The position numbers were made by a program, and so were the translations under genes. A stretch of 64,000 nt of DNA. It comes from GWF2-38-69 sp965228125 (GTDB lineage: Bacteria; Verrucomicrobiota; Lentisphaeria; Victivallales; GWF2-38-69). The notes beneath the pieces are model-generated. The model saw only the letters and a list, made by a program, of their open reading frames with translations. It searched no databases and was not told the DNA's origin. Shown one piece after another: positions 8,488 through 15,822 of the stretch (positions are counted from its first letter, which is position 1; every line of letters begins with the position of its first letter). The stretch spans positions 2,852,001 through 2,916,000 of the forward strand of contig OZ245791.1 of NCBI GenBank assembly GCA_965228125.1, given 5' to 3'.

Positions 8488-9678
8488 TTAGTCGGGTATG
8501 ATCAGTTTAGTCCCGGCTATAATAGTGTGTGGACTTTTGAGAGTCTCACGATTAGCCTCAAAAATCTTTTGCCACTTGTTAGCTGAACCGTAATAGTCAT
8601 ATGAAATACTTGACAACGTGTCTCCTTCGCGGACGATATGATATCTCTGATTTTTGCTTGTCTTTGGTTGCGTGTGTACTTTTGGTGTAAAGCGAGAATA
8701 ATATTCTGATTCCAACTCTGGCATCCAAAGTGTTTGTAACCATTTTTCTACTAACTTAGGCCATTCCGTAATCGGGAACTTTGTTGGGCGCAAACCAAAC
8801 GCATGTCCTCCTTGTGCATACAGGTGCATTTCAACTGGAACTTTGTTTTTTTTCAATGCAAGGTAATAAACCAAAGAGTTGTTTACATTATCTACCGGAT
8901 CATCTTCAGCATGTACCAAAAATGTTGGAGGTGTATTGGATGTAACAGGAACATTCGGATTCAATTTAAGACCTGTATTTGGATACCATAGATGTCCCGG
9001 GTAAAGAGCTATCGCAAAATCTGGGCGGCAGCTTTCTTTGTCAGCCGCATCTACCTCTGGATACAAACGTTTATTAAAATGCGTACTTATAGCTGCCACC
9101 ATATGTCCTCCTGCCGAAAATCCAATTACTCCAATCTTGTGAGGATCAATATGCCATTCAGATGCATGAAAGCGTAACAACCCAATTGTCCTCTGGGCAT
9201 CTTCCAAAGCTTGTTGGGACTCTCTATATGTCCCCCATTTTTGATTCGGTACACGATATTTTAAAAGCACAGCAGTGATGCCGATGGATGTCAACCAGTC
9301 ACAAATTTCAGTTCCTTCAAGATCAATAGCCAGACATTCATAACCGCCACCTGGAAAGACAACTATTGTAATACCAGTATTTTTGTTTTTAGGAGGATAG
9401 ATTATTATTGTCGGGTTTGAAACATTTTTTATAATAGTACATGGTTTATTCGCAATAAGTTCTTTTGTCGTTTCAACGGACTCTAGCTCAGAGACAGGTT
9501 GTAGAGTAGGTATAGCTCCCTGCGGCCATATAGGTATTTGTTTATGCCCGGGTGTTGGTTGCCAAACATTTGTCTGTACAGGTAGATTGTCTTTCCCTAT
9601 ATTAGCCTCGTTTATAGATTTACACCCAGCAGCACAAATTAAAATTGTCACAATTGATATTAAAACATATTTCTTCAT
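8488..9678 (-). CDS. Lipoprotein alpha/beta-hydrolase (BD-FAE/acetyl-esterase type) with C-terminal LysM
   Basis: This 396-residue protein starts with a lipoprotein signal (hydrophobic run then CAAGC, Cys about residue 19). The central alpha/beta-hydrolase has the oxyanion strand VVFPGGGYECL, the nucleophile elbow GFSAGGH, the acid region HAEDDPVDNVNNS and the catalytic-His region GGHAFGL. These match the acetyl xylan esterase/BD-FAE group. The last 50 residues form a LysM module (YHIVREGDTLSSISYDYYG to GTKLIIP), which should hold the enzyme on peptidoglycan or chitin-like glycan. The combination suggests a cell-surface carbohydrate de-esterase. It lies between the two reductase repeats. Confidence 0.85.
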   Translation of the reverse strand: MKKYVLISIVTILICAAGCKSINEANIGKDNLPVQTNVWQPTPGHKQIPIWPQGAIPTLQPVSELESVETTKELIANKPCTIIKNVSNPTIIIYPPKNKNTGITIVVFPGGGYECLAIDLEGTEICDWLTSIGITAVLLKYRVPNQKWGTYRESQQALEDAQRTIGLLRFHASEWHIDPHKIGVIGFSAGGHMVAAISTHFNKRLYPEVDAADKESCRPDFAIALYPGHLWYPNTGLKLNPNVPVTSNTPPTFLVHAEDDPVDNVNNSLVYYLALKKNKVPVEMHLYAQGGHAFGLRPTKFPITEWPKLVEKWLQTLWMPELESEYYSRFTPKVHTQPKTSKNQRYHIVREGDTLSSISYDYYGSANKWQKIFEANRETLKSPHTIIAGTKLIIPD

Positions 9679-9705
9679 TCTATTCTTCTTAATTTTCGAT
9701 ACTTA

Positions 9706-10011
9706 TGTTCGGCTAAAATATATCATTCTAATATAGAAGCAACTTCCTTTAGAGCTTCCGGGATTCGTATATGTTGAGGGCACTTTTTCATGCATGCGCC
9801 GCATGAGATGCATTGTGAAGCATATCCGGGCTTTCCTGTGCCAAACTGACCGCTTAGCCTGAGTTTGTAGAACATAGCATTTTCAGCATTGCCAAACATG
9901 CTGTATTTATTGTATTCCTCAAAGCACATTGGGATCATTACATTTGCCGGGCACGGCATACAGTAACCGCATCCTGTGCAATTAACCTTCATCAGTTCGC
10001 GATACTTTTTC
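9706..10011. repeat. Direct repeat copy B (3' end of the intact reductase)
   Basis: This is the partner of the repeat at 7418-7723, in the same orientation. It includes the stop of the full-length aldo/keto reductase. Sequence similarity ends abruptly on both sides, which fits a segmental duplication rather than two independent genes. Confidence 0.95.
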
Positions 10012-10865
10012 CCGACACGTTCAATGAGGTTAAGTTCAGATGCAGATAATTCATTTACTCTGGAGGAATCAGCGACAGCCAGATTTTCATCGATGTCGCT
10101 TTCACTATTCATGCCAGAAAGAACGGTCGTAATTTCCGGTTGGCTCCATAGCCAGCGGAAGGCCCATTCAGCAGGAGTTCTTTTAGTTTTGGCTTCATTC
10201 CAGATACTGGCGATTTTTGGTGGCGGGGTAGGTAGAGCAATAGTGCCTCCGCGAAGAGGTTCCATTATCATCACAGCAATCTTTTTCGATGCCGCATATT
10301 TTAAACCTTTTCTGCCAGCTTGATATTCCGTGTCAAGGTAATTGTATTGGATCTGGCAAAAGATCCAGTTATATGAATCAACTATTCGCGTAAAATCATC
10401 GCTTAGTCCGTGAAAAGAGAATCCTGCATTAACTATGCGCTTGTCAGATTTGGCGTTATCAAGAAACTCTATTATTCCAAGATTATGGAGTTTGTCCCAA
10501 AGTCCTCCGTCAAGGCCATGGAGCAGATAGTAGTCGATGCATTCTATGCCAAGTTTATCTATTTGTGCATTAAGATAAAAATCCATATCTGCGCGGGAAT
10601 TGATTAGCCAGCAGGGAAGTTTGGTAGCTATTTTAACTTTCTGGCGGTATCCGTCTCTAAGAGCAAGGCCAAGGATTCTTTCGCTTTGGCCTTGGTGATA
10701 AATCCATGCAGTGTCAAAATAGTTTACTCCTTTATCTATAGCATATCTGATCTGTCTGACAGCTCGATCTTCATCAACGACTGTGCCTTTCATAGGCAGG
10801 CGCATGCAACCAAAACTTAAAATAGATAATTTATCTCCATTTTTAGGGACTATCCTGTACTGCAT
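9723..10865 (-). CDS. Aldo/keto reductase with C-terminal 4Fe-4S domain
   Basis: This 380-residue protein has two parts. Residues 1-270 are an aldo/keto reductase barrel with FGCMRLP, the catalytic-Asp/Tyr motif NYFDTAWIYHQGQSE, the Lys strand KIATKLP and the His strand YYLLHGL. Residues 290-380 carry two cysteine clusters (CTGCGYCMPCP and CISCGACMKKCP). This architecture is the COG1453-type predicted oxidoreductase. It probably reduces a carbonyl or moves electrons between NAD(P)H and the clusters; the substrate is unknown. It is followed by the LysM esterase and preceded, 25 bp away, by the SDR gene, so SDR and this gene form one unit opposite araC. Confidence 0.9.
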   Translation of the reverse strand: MQYRIVPKNGDKLSILSFGCMRLPMKGTVVDEDRAVRQIRYAIDKGVNYFDTAWIYHQGQSERILGLALRDGYRQKVKIATKLPCWLINSRADMDFYLNAQIDKLGIECIDYYLLHGLDGGLWDKLHNLGIIEFLDNAKSDKRIVNAGFSFHGLSDDFTRIVDSYNWIFCQIQYNYLDTEYQAGRKGLKYAASKKIAVMIMEPLRGGTIALPTPPPKIASIWNEAKTKRTPAEWAFRWLWSQPEITTVLSGMNSESDIDENLAVADSSRVNELSASELNLIERVGKKYRELMKVNCTGCGYCMPCPANVMIPMCFEEYNKYSMFGNAENAMFYKLRLSGQFGTGKPGYASQCISCGACMKKCPQHIRIPEALKEVASILE

Positions 10866-10890
10866 AATTTGTTTCCTTATTTTATTTGTT

Positions 10891-11796
10891 TTATTTCTTT
10901 GTGCGCAAGCGATTTACAAGTAAATCATCATTGATGATTTGTTCTTTCATTTGCAATAATTCATTAACATTCCAGTTGCTGCTTAAATAACGCCCACTTG
11001 CCCAGTCAGCTTTACCAGAACAAAGCCAGACAATGAATCCTGCGGCCAATTCAGGTTCATCAACTAAATAGGAATGAATTTCCTTTGGCATGTTCCTGGC
11101 CAGATCTGTAGGTACTCCTCCAGGATGAATGGCAAAACACTTTATGCCGTCTTCGCCATGATCAATATTTATGAATTCGCACAGACGATTGATTGCGTGC
11201 TTGGATGTCTGATAATCAGATGCTCCCGGCATTAACAGTTGCGCGCCAATAGACGAAATAAGGATTAAATGGCCGCCAGTTGAACCCTTTTCAGAGTACT
11301 TGCGTGCAGACTTGATAAGATGTGGCAGGCAAAAGCGAACAACTAAATATGTGCCTTTTACATTGACTTCCCAGGATTTCCACCAACTACTGATGTCTGA
11401 TTCGCCGATCTTAGGCCATGTACCAAGATAGCCGGCATTGGCATCAGCAACGTCTATGCCGCCGAATTTGTTTACACAATCTTCAACCGCTGCTTTGATT
11501 TGGTCGGCGTCTGTCACATCACAAACCATGTATGTACATTGCGTTTTAGAATTTGCCTCTGTTATTTTTGTTTTAGTTTCCTTAAGTGCTTTTTCAGCTC
11601 TTGCTGTGATATATATCGCTTTTGCTCCAGCCTGAGCAAAGGCTACCGCGGTCGCCTGTCCAATGCCTCGCGATGCGCCTGACAAAAAAATCGTTTTGCC
11701 CGAAACGCTTCCCTTTAATGTGGTTTTGGGATCGATATCCGAATATTGCGAGTGATGTTCTTTAAGGTTGAGAAACTGTGTTTCAATGGAAGACAT
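10891..11796 (-). CDS. Short-chain dehydrogenase/reductase
   Basis: This is a 301-residue classical-type SDR. It has the Rossmann cofactor motif FLSGASRGIGQATA (about residues 33-46), the adenine-ring Asp (CDVTD), the structural motif DANAGYLG, the catalytic Ser in ILISSIGAQ and the YQTSKHA active-site Tyr/Lys pair. It is expected to oxidise or reduce an alcohol/carbonyl with NAD(P). It is the first gene of the SDR-reductase unit and is transcribed divergently from an AraC-type regulator, which suggests substrate-responsive control. Confidence 0.9.
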   Translation of the reverse strand: MSSIETQFLNLKEHHSQYSDIDPKTTLKGSVSGKTIFLSGASRGIGQATAVAFAQAGAKAIYITARAEKALKETKTKITEANSKTQCTYMVCDVTDADQIKAAVEDCVNKFGGIDVADANAGYLGTWPKIGESDISSWWKSWEVNVKGTYLVVRFCLPHLIKSARKYSEKGSTGGHLILISSIGAQLLMPGASDYQTSKHAINRLCEFINIDHGEDGIKCFAIHPGGVPTDLARNMPKEIHSYLVDEPELAAGFIVWLCSGKADWASGRYLSSNWNVNELLQMKEQIINDDLLVNRLRTKK

Positions 11797-11883
11797 GATT
11801 TTTCTCCTTTTCTAGTTTGTGATGCTACATCAATAAAAGAATATAACATTATTTCAATTCGAATAATAAACCATGCGCAAATT

Positions 11884-11931
11884 TGTCAATATTATGCCTA
11901 TTCCTGTCAATATTATGCCTATTTTTGTCAA
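11884..11931. promoter_or_regulatory. Three TGTCA direct repeats at 21-bp spacing (probable AraC operators)
   Basis: TGTCA occurs at 11884, 11905 and 11926, exactly 21 bp apart. The first two copies extend identically through TGTCAATATTATGCCTATT, and the third keeps only the TGTCA head. A spacing of two helical turns puts all copies on the same DNA face, as AraC-family proteins need. The repeats lie in the intergenic region between the SDR gene (minus) and the araC-type gene (plus), so they probably control both. Confidence 0.7.
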
Positions 11932-12009
11932 ACAGACAAGTTGCCTCTTTTCAATCTCCTGCTAAGGTGATAAGAAAAGAACCGTGCAATCATTCTTTGG
12001 AGAGAATAA

Positions 12010-12936
12010 ATGGATACAATGTCTCAATTGATTAGTGACCTGACCCGTCAAGAAGGTATTAGTTCCACTAATTTACCGAATGTTGAAGTAGTTCGGATTT
12101 CCCGGTATCAACCGCCTACACCGTTTAATTATCAAAAAGGCATTTTTATCGTTGGACAGGGTTCCAAACACATTTATCTGGGAGATAAACAACTTTCTTA
12201 CAACCATGATAACTATTTGGTATTATCTGTTTCACTCCCTGTAGAGTGTGAAGTCTTTACATCTGGAGAAGAACCATTTCTTTCCCTCTTCATAAAAATT
12301 GACATGAGTGATTTAGGCAGAATCATTGATAAAATGGGACAACATGGCAACCAGACGTTATTTAATCAAGAGAAAAGTCAGCTTGGCCTTTTTATCTCTG
12401 AGACAACACCTGTCATCAGGGAGAGTGCGTGCCGTTTGTTGAAAGTGTTAAAATCACCCATAGAATCCGAAGTAATGGGCAAGGGAATTCTTAATGAGAT
12501 CCTTTATCGAATTCTATGCAGCGAGAATGCAGCATCACTTTATTCGCTGTTTATCAAAAACTCTAACCTATCTCTGGTGGATAAAGCTATAATGCAGATA
12601 CACCAAAATTATCATAAACCTATGAGCGTTGACCAGCTGGCTGCCATGGTCAATATGAGCACATCTTCATTTTACCGTGCATTTAAAGAGGTGACTGATT
12701 TGCCTCCCATTCAATATATTAAAAAAGTCAGATTGAACAAAGCCCGCGAATTGTTTCTGGAGAAAAGACTACGAGTCGGGGAGGTTGCTACAGCAGTGGG
12801 TTATGAAAGCGCTTCTCAGTTTAGCCGCGAATTTAAACGATATTTTGGCAACAGCCCTGCAGAGTTTACCTGCAGTTGTGTATTTTTCTGCTGCAGCTTT
12901 TCAGTTGCGGCTCTTTGCTTGGCCAAGGCCTTTTGA
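12010..12936 (+). CDS. AraC-family transcriptional regulator with aberrant C-terminus
   Basis: Residues 1-185 match the AraC N-terminal sensor domain found in regulators next to SDR/AKR genes (NVEVVRISRYQPPTPFNYQ, IFIVGQGSKHIYLGD). Residues 190-287 contain the double helix-turn-helix of the family: QLAAMVNMSTSSFYRAFKEV and VGEVATAVGYESASQFSREF, ending YFGNSPAEF. Normally the protein would end a few residues later. Here 21 cysteine-rich residues follow that look unrelated, read from a GC-richer fragment starting near 12867. The DNA-binding domains are intact, so it may still function. It is preceded by GGAGAG at a proper distance and probably regulates the divergent SDR-reductase unit. Confidence 0.88.
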   Translation: MDTMSQLISDLTRQEGISSTNLPNVEVVRISRYQPPTPFNYQKGIFIVGQGSKHIYLGDKQLSYNHDNYLVLSVSLPVECEVFTSGEEPFLSLFIKIDMSDLGRIIDKMGQHGNQTLFNQEKSQLGLFISETTPVIRESACRLLKVLKSPIESEVMGKGILNEILYRILCSENAASLYSLFIKNSNLSLVDKAIMQIHQNYHKPMSVDQLAAMVNMSTSSFYRAFKEVTDLPPIQYIKKVRLNKARELFLEKRLRVGEVATAVGYESASQFSREFKRYFGNSPAEFTCSCVFFCCSFSVAALCLAKAF

Positions 12937-13040
12937 TACCCTGCTGCCTAGACGCTTACCTCGCTGATCCGTTGCTGTGAGCGCTGCTCTTGCTCTTGGT
13001 ATCTTTTTGCTGCTGCTCCTGGGACTGCAGTGTGAAGCTA
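12867..13040. other. GC-richer foreign fragment fused to the araC 3' end
   Basis: From about 12867 the base composition changes: positions 12901-13020 contain 65 G+C of 120, clearly above the neighbours. On the minus strand one frame reads as a coiled-coil-like stretch (AKRYQEQEQRSQQRISEV, one stop, then AAGYQKALAKQRAATEKLQ). I cannot identify the source gene. It sits exactly where the AraC protein loses its normal end and before the ISL3 remnant, so it marks a recombination junction. Confidence 0.5.
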
Positions 13041-13086
13041 ATTCTGAAACAATCAGAAAATATATCCAGAATCAAGGGTGATTATT

Positions 13087-14139
13087 TGCTTTCATCCCAA
13101 CGGTTGAAAACCATTGGGATTTATGCAAAAGTTCTTTTAAAGCCTGGGACAAAATGCAAACAGTATATTTTTTACTGAATATCGCTGTCTGAGATGCGAC
13201 AGGTATTTCAATGAACGATTGCCAGGAATACTTCCGTACAAGAGAAGCACAGAAGAATTCAGAAATGAAGTGTTCCGGGACCATCAGGATGGGATATGCC
13301 AGAAGACGCTTAGGAACAGATTAAGAATAAGCCATTCCACAATAGAAAGATGGACTCATGATTATCTTGGGTTGAAGGTATCAAAAAGCAATAATTACCC
13401 TTGCCCTTCAGTAATAGGCATTGATGAACACTTTTTTACTAAGAAAAAAGGATATGCAACTACGATATGCGACCTTAAAAACAGAAGAGTATATGATGTT
13501 ACACTAGGCAGGTCAGAAAATGCTCTTGAACCATATATGAACAGCCTGAAAGGTAAAGAACGGGTCACGGTCGTAGTGATGGATCTTTCAGAGGCATATA
13601 AGAAAATAGCCCTTAAGCATTTTTCAAATGCGAAAATAGTAGCTGACAGATTTCATGTAGTAAGATTGATAAACCATCATTTTCTCAGAGTCTGGCAGCA
13701 GATAGATCCCAGAGGGAGAAAGAACAGAGGGCTGCTCTCTCTGATGAGAAGGCATGAACATAATCTTTCAGAAAAGCAAAAAATGAGGCTCGATGCGTAC
13801 CTTGAAGCAAATCAACCTATGAAAAGGATTTACTTTTTTAAACAAGAACTCACAAAGCTAATGCTTATAAAGAATGTAACTAAAAGAAAGGCCAGAGAGC
13901 TCCTTCCAAAGTTCCTTAGTATGATAGAAGAACTTAAATATTGTAAACTCGAAAGTCTTGAAACACTGGGAAATACGCTTGATCTATGGAAAGTGGAGAT
14001 AGTAAGGATGTGGAGGTTTACAAGGACTAATTCTATAACAGAAGGCTTCCATACGAAGATGGAAATGATATCTAGAAGAGCGTTCGGTTTCAGAAATTTT
14101 GAAAACTATCGTTTGAGAGTCAGAGCTTTATGCGCTTAA
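13087..14139 (+). pseudogene. ISL3-family transposase with degraded N-terminus
   Basis: From about 13183 the frame encodes the last zinc-finger strand (YRCLRCDRYF), an HTH (RNRLRISHSTIERW), and the DDE catalytic region with IGIDEHFF, VVMDLSEAYKK and NSITEGFHTKMEMISRRAFG, ending FRNFENYRLRVRALC, which is the normal ISL3 C-terminus. Upstream the same frame is broken by TGA (13105-13107) and TAA (13138-13140), and the first CxxC pair is missing. A shorter frame could start at TTG 13219 but would lack the DNA-binding zinc finger. The catalytic core seems intact, but transposition is unlikely because the left end is absent. Confidence 0.75.
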
Positions 14140-14157
14140 TTAACGTTGCCCCACTTG

Positions 14158-14163
14158 TAAGTT
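14158..14163 (+). promoter_or_regulatory. -10-like hexamer at the IS110 left end (half of a junction promoter)
   Basis: TAAGTT keeps T1, A2 and T6 of the sigma-70 -10 consensus. When the element's ends join through one CT, it lies exactly 17 bp downstream of the TTGACA at 15586-15591. A promoter assembled only in the circular form would drive the upstream RNA and the transposase. Confidence 0.5.
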
Positions 14164-14167
14164 AGTG

Positions 14168-14461
14168 GCCTGTGATAAACAGGCAAAAGAGAGATCAAGT
14201 ATTAGTAGTGATTTCTTTTTGTTAACTTTTTCTTTACAGAAGCTGTTGATGATGTTAATAAATATATTTTCCGGTAAGGTTTCTTTCCTAGGGCACTTGG
14301 GAAGGAATCGCAGAAGACGGAGTTGTGGCCCACTAAGGGAGTTTATTCAACATCCCGTCAACAAGATTTAACCCGTCTTCTGCTACCGTGTTCCGCCTGA
14401 AACCGGACAGCCATCTTGGGTATTGAAACCCGGTTCAAAGGCAAGAATGGTTAGCGGACAC
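14168..14461 (+). ncRNA. Putative IS110 bridge RNA
   Basis: Between the left end and the transposase start lies a non-coding stretch with strong structure. A small hairpin (14168-14173/14179-14184) is followed by two long stem-loops. Loop 1 (target type) has a perfect 11-bp stem 14310-14320/14373-14383, an internal loop and a terminal hairpin 14337-14340/14353-14356. Loop 2 (donor type) has stem 14388-14396/14454-14461 with one bulge and terminal hairpin 14418-14421/14428-14431. Each internal loop has a CT-bearing segment on the 5' side and an AG-bearing segment on the 3' side. These match the target (14326-14334, 14356-14365) and the donor ends (14411-14416, 14441-14445). This is the bridge-RNA architecture described for IS110 elements such as IS621. 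Confidence 0.8.
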
Positions 14462-14503
14462 AATTTTTAACATTACTACAAGTAACAAAAGAGGACAAGA
14501 AAA

Positions 14504-15565
14504 ATGGATGAAAAAACTAACCAAAAGAATCTTAAGATCTGGTTCGGAGCTGATGTATCAAAAGCCACCTTTGATGTTAGCTTCTGCCTTACAGGAGAAA
14601 GAATAAAAGATATTTCCTCAATGCCAAAAGCATCTTTTAAAAGAACAAAGGAAGGAATTGAAGAATTCAAAGCCTGGGCTGTTAAGCAAATGGCAAATAA
14701 GAGATTGCAGGAAGAAGATGAATTTGGTTTTGTAATGGAAGCTACAGGTTCTTACTCTGTAATCCTAGCCACCTGGCTTTTTGAATTGTGTCCGAAATGC
14801 ATTCCGGTAATAGCGGATCCTAAAAGCGCTAACGCTTACGGAAAGAGTCTAAGGATAAGAAACAAGACAGACAAAATGGATGCTGCAAAACTGGCAATGT
14901 ACGGAGCTGAACGGAGTCCTTCTCCTTATGTTCAGCAGAGTAAAGAATACGACACAGTTAAAGAGCTTGTCCGTCAAAGAAAAGCTATGGTAAACATGTT
15001 GACTGCAGCTAAAGTACAGGCTCAGGAAGCAAGCCAGGTAAAAGCTATCATCAAGGTAAGGGAAAAAGTCATAAGGGATTTGGAAAGAAGTATTATAGGA
15101 ATTGAATCAGCAATTAAAAAACATATTAATGAATACCCTAATCTTAAAGAACAAGTCAAGATATTGACTTCAATTCCAGGAGTAGGTTTTATCGTAGCTT
15201 CTACCATGATAGGAGAACTTGGAGATGTTCATAGATTCTCCTCATCCAAGAAAATAGCTGCATTTGCCGGAGTATCACCCAGGAGATATGAGTCAGGAAC
15301 TTCCGTCAAGGGTCGAACTAGAATGTGCAAAGAAGGACAGGGAAGATTAAGGCAGGCTCTATATTTGACTGCAATGAGCTCCACAAGAGGAAATAATGGT
15401 TTTGCCAGATTCTATGTAATGCTCGTTGCAAAAGGTAAAACTAAGATGTCTGCATTAGGGGCTGTAATGCGAAAAATGATTTGCGTAATGCGTAGACTTA
15501 TTATAGCAAAATCTCTTTATAACGATTCTTTAGTGTCACCAATTCTGGAAGTAGGAAATTGTTAA
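14504..15565 (+). CDS. IS110-family transposase (DEDD recombinase)
   Basis: This 353-residue protein has both IS110 domains. The N-terminal RuvC-like DEDD domain shows Asp17 (GADVSKATFD), Glu79 (VMEATGSYS), Asp123 and Asp126 (NKTDKMDAAKLA). A coiled-coil linker spans about residues 145-210. The C-terminal Transposase_20 domain begins with the HhH-like SIPGVG (223-228) and continues to AGVSPRRYESGTSVKG, where the serine nucleophile of IS110 recombinases is found, and then KEGQGRLRQALY. No frameshift or stop is seen, so the enzyme should be active. AGAGGACAAG precedes the ATG. It would work together with the RNA encoded just upstream. Confidence 0.95.
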   Translation: MDEKTNQKNLKIWFGADVSKATFDVSFCLTGERIKDISSMPKASFKRTKEGIEEFKAWAVKQMANKRLQEEDEFGFVMEATGSYSVILATWLFELCPKCIPVIADPKSANAYGKSLRIRNKTDKMDAAKLAMYGAERSPSPYVQQSKEYDTVKELVRQRKAMVNMLTAAKVQAQEASQVKAIIKVREKVIRDLERSIIGIESAIKKHINEYPNLKEQVKILTSIPGVGFIVASTMIGELGDVHRFSSSKKIAAFAGVSPRRYESGTSVKGRTRMCKEGQGRLRQALYLTAMSSTRGNNGFARFYVMLVAKGKTKMSALGAVMRKMICVMRRLIIAKSLYNDSLVSPILEVGNC

Positions 15566-15585
15566 GAATTATGTTAATAACTCAT

Positions 15586-15591
15586 TTGACA
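15586..15591 (+). promoter_or_regulatory. Consensus -35 hexamer at the IS110 right end
   Basis: A perfect TTGACA lies 15 bp before the right-end core CT and has no suitable -10 in its present downstream sequence. In the closed circle, 15 bp of right end plus 2 bp of left end give the optimal 17-bp spacer to TAAGTT at 14158-14163. Confidence 0.55.
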
Positions 15592-15673
15592 ATCAACACA
15601 CCATCTTGTTGGCGTAGAGCCCAAATTTGTTAAGCTGATTTGTCGTTTTTGAGGCTAATTGAGGTAAAGTAAA

Positions 15674-15750
15674 TGGAGGCGTGGGTCGGATTCGAACCGA
15701 CGAATAACGGTTTTGCAGACCGTCCCCTTAGGCCACTTGGGCACCACGCC
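15674..15750 (-). tRNA. tRNA-Cys (anticodon GCA)
   Basis: The cloverleaf can be folded by eye. Acceptor arms GGCGTGG/CCACGCC form 7 bp, anticodon stem ACGGT/ACCGT encloses loop CTGCAAA with anticodon GCA, and the T arm GTCGG/CCGAC has the canonical TTCGAAT loop. The discriminator base is U, as expected for cysteine tRNA, and the 3' CCA is encoded. It lies between the mobile-element scar and ispD. Confidence 0.97.
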
Positions 15751-15822
15751 ATAAAACGAAAGAGCTAATAAAATAGAACGGTTGGCATATTTGTCTAACT
15801 AAAAAGCTAAAAAACTAAAGTT

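Larger units (their letters stand above)
14156..15606 (+). mobile_element. IS110-family insertion sequence, apparently complete (about 1.45 kb)
   Basis: Limits were inferred from three agreeing observations. The pentamer CTTGT occurs at 14154-14158 and again at 15605-15609. Joining the outer flanks at the shared CT restores a plausible ISL3 terminal repeat. Guide segments in the upstream RNA match these flanks and ends around the same CT. IS110 elements have no long terminal inverted repeats and recombine at a short core, as seen here. The element holds one transposase gene with its structured RNA upstream, the layout of the IS110 group (the IS1111 group carries it downstream). Confidence 0.8.
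13081..15622 (+). mobile_element. ISL3-family remnant, left end lost, right end interrupted by an IS110 element
   Basis: The element consists of a decayed ISL3-type transposase (to 14139) and a right end. After removal of the IS110 element (14156-15606) the right end reads GTTGCCCCACT-TGTTGGCGTAGAGCCC. This has the CCCAC...CG.AGA.CC layout that I recall for ISL3-family terminal repeats. The complementary left repeat is not found between 12860 and 13090, so the left side has been deleted or replaced by the GC-rich fragment. Exact outer limits are therefore uncertain. Confidence 0.6.

Noticed and set aside
12990..13178. A 62-residue plus-strand frame before the ISL3 transposase
   Set aside because: It starts in the GC-rich foreign fragment and ends where the transposase zinc finger begins in another frame; it is better explained as a decayed junction.
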